A stretch of DNA of 64,000 nucleotides from NCBI GenBank assembly GCA_041589455.1, contig JBFHVQ010000005.1:1-64000 (forward strand), read 5' to 3'. A program made the translations under genes and the position numbers. This DNA comes from SZUA-229 sp041589455. Lineage in GTDB: Bacteria; Pseudomonadota; Gammaproteobacteria; SZUA-229. This document shows, piece after piece, positions 61,474 through 64,000 of the stretch (position 1 is its first letter; each line of letters opens with the position of its first letter). Under the pieces are notes generated by a model. The model did no database searches and was not told where the DNA came from. It saw nothing but the letters and a program-made list of their open reading frames with translations.

Positions 61474-63488
61474 TGACTAGCATCATTAAAGCACTCTATG
61501 TGGAAGATGATCCTGACATTCAGGAAATCACCGACATGGCCCTGAGTGATGAAGGTTTTGAGTTAACCATTTGTGGCCTTGGTAAAGAAGCACTGCTGAT
61601 TGCACAAAAAGAAAACTTTGATTTGATATTACTTGATGTCATGATGCCAGGGCTTGATGGCCCATCGACACTTAAGGAGCTCAGAAAATATAATCACCTG
61701 AAAAATACCCCCGTCATCTTTATGACCGCAAAAGTACAGCCTGCGGAAATTGAAAGCTATATGAATCTGGGGGCACTTGGTGTCATTAAAAAACCTTTTG
61801 ACCCTATGATATTGGCAGACACTATTCGTGAGCTAATGTCATTAGAAACCAAAGGCCCTGACCCAGACAGTATTGCCAGCACACTAAGTAAACTCCATAC
61901 ACAATTTACCCAGGCACTTCCAGAGCGTATCAATGAAATTAAAGCTAGCTGGAAAAACCTTGAACAAACAGAATTACTTACCTCGGATTTTTATCGTAAT
62001 ATTCATAGCCTGTCTGGTTCAGCCGCTACTTTTGGCTATATCCGTCTGGGTGAAACTGCCATGCAACTTGAGAATACGCTCAAATCCTTCGCTGAAAACC
62101 AGACTTTCGACACACACCAGTGTAAGCAACTTCTGCATAAACTGGAAAAGCTATCCACAGAGGGGCCTGATAAAACATTTAGCTTTGAGCCGAAAAAACT
62201 TGCACGATCTCATCATCAGCTTTCTCATGAGAACTTTCTTATTTATCTTCTTGAAGATGATATATCCCTGGCCAATGAAACTACACAGCAGATTAGCAAT
62301 TTCGGCTATAAGATAGAACCGTTTAATAATATTGAAGATATAAAATCAGCAATCGATAAAAAGCTGCCTAATGCATTAATTATTGATATCAGCCTGAGAG
62401 AAGGACGGCAGGCTGGCTCCGATTTTGCACTGGAAATAAGCAATACCCATAAAGATGACATTACCATCATTTTTATGTCGGGGCATGATACCTGGCAAGA
62501 TCGACTGAATGCCGTACGTGCAAATGGCCAGGCGTATATTTCAAAACCCGTGAACTTTGAAGAATTAACTGAGTTGCTTGATCATCTCTCGGGGCGCACT
62601 GAAGCCATACCATTCAGGGTGCTCGTTGTAGATGATACCGAACTACTTGCTGAGCACTATGCATCGGTTTTACGCACTGCTGGCATGGAAACCAGGGTGT
62701 TAACCAACCCAGAAAAAATACTTAACGTACTACCTGAGTTTCTGCCTGACCTGATACTTATGGATCTTTATATGCCCGACTGCAATGGCGTTGAGGTTTC
62801 TACCGTCATAAGACAGCACAGTGCATACACTAATCTGCCAATTGTTTATTTATCGACGGAAGATAGCCTTCAAAAACAGCTTGACGCGTTAAAGGTAGGT
62901 GGTGATGATTTTCTGCAAAAACCCATTTCAGATGAACACCTGATTACCTCTGTCAATATTCGACTCAAACGGTTCGTACAACTTAACGAGCTCATGACGA
63001 CTGATGGTCTTACCGGATTACTCAACCATATTAATCTGAAGTTAACTCTGGATAGAGAACTCACAATAGCGCACCGTCGAAATCATGAACTAGCCTTTGT
63101 CATGATTGATATCGATAACTTTAAATCCATCAATGATACCTATGGTCACCCCGTCGGTGACAGGGTAATCAAAAGTCTGGCACGCCTGTTTAAAAACCGC
63201 CTGAGAAAATCTGATATTCCAGCACGTTATGGTGGTGAAGAGTTTGCACTGATTCTCCCCGATACAAATATGCAACAGGCAAAAGCCACCATCAATGAAC
63301 TACGCTCATTCTTTTCTGAACTAAGTTTCAAAGCTGACCTTGGCGACTTTAGCGCAACTTTCAGCGCCGGAATCGCATCAAGCCTGGATAATAATGATAT
63401 GCAAACACTTATCAACTCAGCAGATAGTGCTTTATATGATGCCAAGCATCAGGGACGAAACTGTGTAGTCATCTCAACAAAAAAATAA
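61473..63488 (+). CDS. Multi-receiver diguanylate cyclase with Hpt domain
   Basis: A 671-residue protein in the order receiver-Hpt-receiver-receiver-GGDEF. Receiver 1 has D55 (LLDVMMPGLDG), and Hpt has H178 (RNIHSLSGSAATFG). Receiver 2 has IIDISLREG, receiver 3 has LMDLYMPDCNG. The GGDEF domain (about 510-671) has DIDNFKSINDTYGH, an inhibitory I-site RKSD (578-581) and active GGEEF (587-591). It therefore should make c-di-GMP when phosphorylated, with product inhibition. The stop of the hybrid kinase overlaps its ATG, so the kinase, Hpt and cyclase form a closed relay. Confidence 0.93.
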   Translation: MTSIIKALYVEDDPDIQEITDMALSDEGFELTICGLGKEALLIAQKENFDLILLDVMMPGLDGPSTLKELRKYNHLKNTPVIFMTAKVQPAEIESYMNLGALGVIKKPFDPMILADTIRELMSLETKGPDPDSIASTLSKLHTQFTQALPERINEIKASWKNLEQTELLTSDFYRNIHSLSGSAATFGYIRLGETAMQLENTLKSFAENQTFDTHQCKQLLHKLEKLSTEGPDKTFSFEPKKLARSHHQLSHENFLIYLLEDDISLANETTQQISNFGYKIEPFNNIEDIKSAIDKKLPNALIIDISLREGRQAGSDFALEISNTHKDDITIIFMSGHDTWQDRLNAVRANGQAYISKPVNFEELTELLDHLSGRTEAIPFRVLVVDDTELLAEHYASVLRTAGMETRVLTNPEKILNVLPEFLPDLILMDLYMPDCNGVEVSTVIRQHSAYTNLPIVYLSTEDSLQKQLDALKVGGDDFLQKPISDEHLITSVNIRLKRFVQLNELMTTDGLTGLLNHINLKLTLDRELTIAHRRNHELAFVMIDIDNFKSINDTYGHPVGDRVIKSLARLFKNRLRKSDIPARYGGEEFALILPDTNMQQAKATINELRSFFSELSFKADLGDFSATFSAGIASSLDNNDMQTLINSADSALYDAKHQGRNCVVISTKK

Positions 63489-63628
63489 CATACTGGCCAC
63501 CTCACATGATTCGCACTCTCTAATTAGTAGCAATGTTAAGCTTTTGTGATAAATCGGTGATTTCTATTTGAGATTTACAGGTCACCCTGTTCCTACGGTA
63601 ACACTTAAATAACCAAAGGAACTTCATC

Positions 63629-64000
63629 ATGAAAAAACTGCTTCTTGCCGCGTCTCTTTTATCTTCCAGTACATTAATGGCTGGTGATTTAAGTCTGCAA
63701 TTTACCAATCTGACCCATGGTAGCCATTTTACTCCACTGATTGTTGCCGCACATAACACTGGCCATTTATTTGAGATTGGCACGCCGGCAACCGCCAGCT
63801 TGCAGGCAATGGCAGAAGGCGGTGATATTTCAGGCCTGGTAAGCGATATGACAGCCCTTAGTGCAGATATTGTCGAAAACCCGGCAGCGGGTTTGATGGC
63901 ACCTGGTCAGAGTATCAGTTTCGATATGACAGTCGACAACTCCAATAGCTATTTATCAATCACTACCATGATACTTCCAACCAATGATGGTTTTGTCGGA
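63629..64000 (+). CDS. Spondin-N-domain secreted protein (partial, runs off the right edge)
   Basis: The first 124 codons of a gene. AAAGGA (63615-63620) lies eight bases before the ATG. The signal peptide is MKKLLLAASLLSSSTLMAG. The mature start (LSLQFTNLTHGSHFTPLIVA, HNTGHLFEIGTPATASLQAM, AEGGDISGLVSDM) fits the bacterial spondin_N family, which are exported proteins of about 200-250 residues. The APGQSISFDMTVDNSNSYLS segment is a typical strand pair. It probably encodes an extracellular or surface protein; the C-terminus is not in the window. Confidence 0.85.
   Translation, partial: MKKLLLAASLLSSSTLMAGDLSLQFTNLTHGSHFTPLIVAAHNTGHLFEIGTPATASLQAMAEGGDISGLVSDMTALSADIVENPAAGLMAPGQSISFDMTVDNSNSYLSITTMILPTNDGFVG

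Noticed and set aside
1..64000. tRNA or rRNA genes, CRISPR arrays, intact insertion sequences or phage genes
   Set aside because: I looked for tRNA T-loop-like words, transposase-like frames and regularly spaced repeats and found none that hold up.

Overview
This window looks like a chromosomal segment from a moderately AT-rich gammaproteobacterium that probably respires and responds heavily to its environment. The support is the gene content and order: rpsF-rpsR-rplI-dnaB-alr, rne divergent from rluC followed by a HAD phosphatase and an S49 peptidase, cysM-rlmD next to a BarA/GacS-type hybrid kinase, an AroG-type DAHP synthase, AlaA, DbpA, PdxJ and CysS. No rRNA, tRNA, CRISPR array, prophage or intact insertion sequence was seen.

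Layout. Positions 1-4100 are accessory: the end of a gene made of 18-residue charged repeats, three exported proteins (two lipoproteins and a collagen-like protein) and a MarR regulator with a clear operator. Positions 4277-9435 hold dbpA, alaA, an unusual 2-hydroxyacid dehydrogenase-like protein without its NAD domain, a small cysteine protein behind a candidate Fur box, and aroG. Positions 9524-14296 are a minus-strand housekeeping run (HAD, SPOR protein, IMPase family, rlmD, cysM). Positions 14506-20560 are a plus-strand trio: TonB-dependent receptor, orphan periplasmic binding protein and BarA-like phosphorelay kinase. pdxJ follows, then a CHASE2 class III nucleotide cyclase and, behind two CRP-like sites, an HD-domain phosphohydrolase. 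Positions 24985-34446 run on the minus strand: PQQ-type beta-propeller lipoprotein, alr, dnaB, rplI, rpsR, rpsF, two c-di-GMP-type proteins and cysS. Positions 35151-43040 are gene-poor and AT-rich: PPK2, a rhodanese lipoprotein, a PAS hybrid kinase, a lone periplasmic sensor domain, an unknown exported protein, a low-molecular-weight phosphatase and a Sel1-repeat protein. Positions 43483-49584 hold rne, rluC, the HAD gene and an S49 peptidase. Positions 49828-53947 are a CHASE2 Ser/Thr kinase, PPM phosphatase and FHA operon. Positions 54087-58486 hold a Cys-rich protein, a triheme cytochrome with a small membrane partner, a sigma-54 activator and a TauE/UreH-type membrane protein. Positions 58762-63488 are a two-gene phosphorelay ending in a diguanylate cyclase, and a spondin-N-type secreted protein runs off the right edge.

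The common theme is signalling. In 64 kb there are three hybrid kinases, one multi-receiver diguanylate cyclase, one EAL and one HD-GYP protein, one nucleotide cyclase with a possible phosphodiesterase, and one Ser/Thr kinase system. The most unusual points are the paired CRP sites between the cyclase and the HD gene, the TonB receptor/binding protein/BarA trio, the catalytic-domain-only dehydrogenase homologue, and the Fur-box-linked small cysteine protein. All functions are read from sequence motifs and remembered family features; no database search was possible.
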